In this document: piece by piece, positions 4,836 to 6,024 of the stretch
How the letters are laid out: each line of letters opens with the position of its first letter
How positions within the stretch are numbered: the stretch's first letter is position 1
Assembly: GCA_049509675.1 (NCBI GenBank)
Contig: JBEKZQ010000395.1
Coordinates: forward strand, 1 to 6,024
Source: JBEKZQ01 sp049509675
GTDB lineage: Bacteria > Planctomycetota > Planctomycetia > Pirellulales > Thermoguttaceae
Length of the DNA: 6,024 bases
Direction: 5' to 3'
Program-made: the position numbers and the translations under genes
The notes under the pieces: model-generated
What the model saw: the letters and a program-made list of their open reading frames with translations, nothing else
The model's database searches: none
Told to the model about the DNA's origin: nothing

Positions 4836-5954
4836 TCAGTAGGACGCTCGGTTGGGCTGCGGCGGAGCATTCTGTTTGCCCCAACTGGCGGTATATGCCC
4901 TGCTCACGGTGATCGGATTGCGGTTCCACAGGTTATAGACCTTATCGACCAGGCCGTCCGCATGCACGTGTACCTCGCCGTCGCCGCAGCCGTCGTTCGG
5001 GTCGAACGGGTCCGGCCGGCTCATCTGGATCGTCAGTTCCGGCATGCCCTCCGGGGCGTACGGCCAGGGCCACGCGGTCGACAGCATCCCGTGGAAATGG
5101 ATGTTGCCGATGCGGTTGGTGAGCAACTGGTGGGTGTGACCGTGGATCACGACCACCTGTTTGAAGCGCTTGAGGATCGCCTGCACCTCGTCGGCGTCGT
5201 CGGTCCAGAAGTTCCAGAACTTGTACAACTTGTAGAGCGGCGAATGGGAGAAGACGATGACCGGCGCGTCGTCGGCATATTTCGCCAGATCGTCCTTGAG
5301 CCAATTGCGTTGCTCCTCGCCCACGGTGAAGTTGCTTTGAACGCCGTTGTCCAGGCCGGCCACGGTCTTCATGCGGTCCATGGGCGACATGCCGCGGGCG
5401 GTCCAGAAGTCGCGTTCCACCACGCTGTTGAGCACGACGAAGTGGACGCCCTTGTGGTCGAAGGAGTAGGTCGACTTGCCGAAGAGATCCTGCCATTTCT
5501 GGCCCAGATCCAGGTACCAATCGTGCTCTCCCACCATGACCTTCAAGGGCGCCTTGAGGTTCCTGAGGATCTGCGCGCCCAAATCAAGCTGCTTGACCGC
5601 GCCGAGCTGGGCCAGGTCGCCCCCATAGAAGACGAAATCGGGCTGGGGGTCGAGCTTGTTCACGTCGTCGACCGCGCGGAGCAGCCCCCGCACGAAACGG
5701 TCATTGACGCTTTTTTCGTACAAGTGCGAGTCCGAGATATAGGCGAACCGAAAGGCCGGTTTCGATTCTGTGGTTTCCGAACCCTGCGCCACGGCCACCG
5801 GCGTGAACGAATGCGGCGCGGCGAGTCCGGCGGTCGCGCCCACGGCCGCCGCCGACACCTTCAGGAAGGAGCGACGGTCGAGATTTCGCAAGCCATGGAA
5901 GAACTGCCGACGCTCTTCCAGATACTTGGTTTCGACACTCTTATGAGTAGCCAT
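4836..5954 (-). CDS. Tat-exported calcineurin-like metallophosphoesterase
   Basis: A 372-residue protein. Its N-terminus has a Tat signal, DRRSFLKVSAAAVGATAGLA (Arg27-Arg28), preceded by a long charged extension of about 25 residues, so it should be exported folded, probably with its metals. The metallophosphoesterase motifs occur in order: DSH (Asp75, His77), GGD (Asp113), GEHD (142-145), FSHSP (His237) and HGHTHQ (His273, His275). The usual GNH(D/E) Asn, a metal ligand, is Glu143 here. Family members hydrolyse phosphomono- or diesters; SoxB, which releases sulfate from SoxY, belongs to the same superfamily, but this protein is shorter than SoxB and lacks its 5'-nucleotidase C-terminal domain, so it is not called SoxB. 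The start is supported by AAAGGAG at 5970-5964, nine bases before the ATG. It follows the preceding gene by 16 bases and precedes the cytochrome by 20, consistent with one transcript. Confidence 0.88.
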   Translation of the reverse strand: MATHKSVETKYLEERRQFFHGLRNLDRRSFLKVSAAAVGATAGLAAPHSFTPVAVAQGSETTESKPAFRFAYISDSHLYEKSVNDRFVRGLLRAVDDVNKLDPQPDFVFYGGDLAQLGAVKQLDLGAQILRNLKAPLKVMVGEHDWYLDLGQKWQDLFGKSTYSFDHKGVHFVVLNSVVERDFWTARGMSPMDRMKTVAGLDNGVQSNFTVGEEQRNWLKDDLAKYADDAPVIVFSHSPLYKLYKFWNFWTDDADEVQAILKRFKQVVVIHGHTHQLLTNRIGNIHFHGMLSTAWPWPYAPEGMPELTIQMSRPDPFDPNDGCGDGEVHVHADGLVDKVYNLWNRNPITVSRAYTASWGKQNAPPQPNRASY

Positions 5955-5970
5955 CGTTAATCGCTCCTTT

Positions 5971-6024
5971 TTACTTGTCTTTGCTGTTGGTGCCCGTTAC
6001 CCGCTGCTCGAACGGAATGGTCTT
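5971..6024 (-). CDS. C-terminal fragment of an unidentified gene cut by window edge
   Basis: The minus strand is open from the right edge and ends KTIPFEQRVTGTNSKDK followed by TAA at 5973-5971. The stop is 16 bases before the phosphoesterase ATG, and the downstream Shine-Dalgarno lies in that gap, so this is probably an upstream gene of the same operon. Seventeen residues show no recognisable family; the hydrophilic, Lys/Asp-rich end is typical of a free C-terminus. Confidence 0.6.
   Translation of the reverse strand, partial: KTIPFEQRVTGTNSKDK

Noticed and set aside
3965..4870. Long N-terminal extension of the rhodanese frame
   Set aside because: It runs through the cytochrome gene in another frame, has no domain content, and the signal peptide plus GGGGAG support 3964 as the start.
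4836..5954. Calling the phosphoesterase SoxB
   Set aside because: It lacks the long 5'-nucleotidase C-terminal domain and the usual SoxB length; only the superfamily is shared.
4827..5960. 377-residue plus-strand frame opposite the phosphoesterase
   Set aside because: It is a high-GC shadow; the minus strand carries all phosphoesterase motifs, a Tat signal and a ribosome-binding site.

Overview
The window looks like chromosomal DNA of a planctomycete (Pirellulales-like) or a close relative. This is inferred from high GC, a GHL10-type secreted hydrolase, a Tat-exported phosphoesterase next to a periplasmic cytochrome and rhodanese, and above all the dense intergenic palindromes of the GTAG...CTAC type. 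The assignment comes from style and recall of families, not from a marker gene.

Layout. Positions 1-53 (minus strand) hold the first 17 codons of a Y1 (IS200-like, REP-associated) tyrosine transposase, read off the left edge, with a good promoter just upstream. Positions 54-484 have no convincing gene and contain two sets of short direct repeats of the kind I associate with such transposase loci. A promoter with an extended -10 leads into a secreted GHL10-like glycosidase (557-2152, plus), followed by a nicotinamidase, pncA (2262-2894, plus). On the minus strand, converging on pncA, is a gene cluster read right to left: the tail of an unknown gene (6024-5971), a Tat-exported calcineurin-like phosphoesterase (5954-4836), a SoxA/TsdA-like monohaem cytochrome c (4815-4108) and a periplasmic two-domain rhodanese (3964-3074).

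How the genes may work together. The minus-strand genes are closely spaced (16 and 20 bases, then 143 bases), mostly have good Shine-Dalgarno sites, and all three readable proteins carry export signals. A cytochrome with a possible Cys-ligated haem, a sulfurtransferase and a metallophosphoesterase of the superfamily that contains SoxB suggest periplasmic sulfur-compound chemistry. This is inference.

The most unusual feature is that every gap between complete plus-strand or convergent genes, and the largest gap in the minus cluster, holds a palindromic repeat bounded by GTAG and CTAC, the tetranucleotide known from REP elements mobilised by Y1 transposases. Two repeats also form gene ends: one encodes the last residues of pncA and one supplies the rhodanese stop codon. 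With a Y1 transposase start in the same 6 kb, the window may show a REP/RAYT system with several repeat families.
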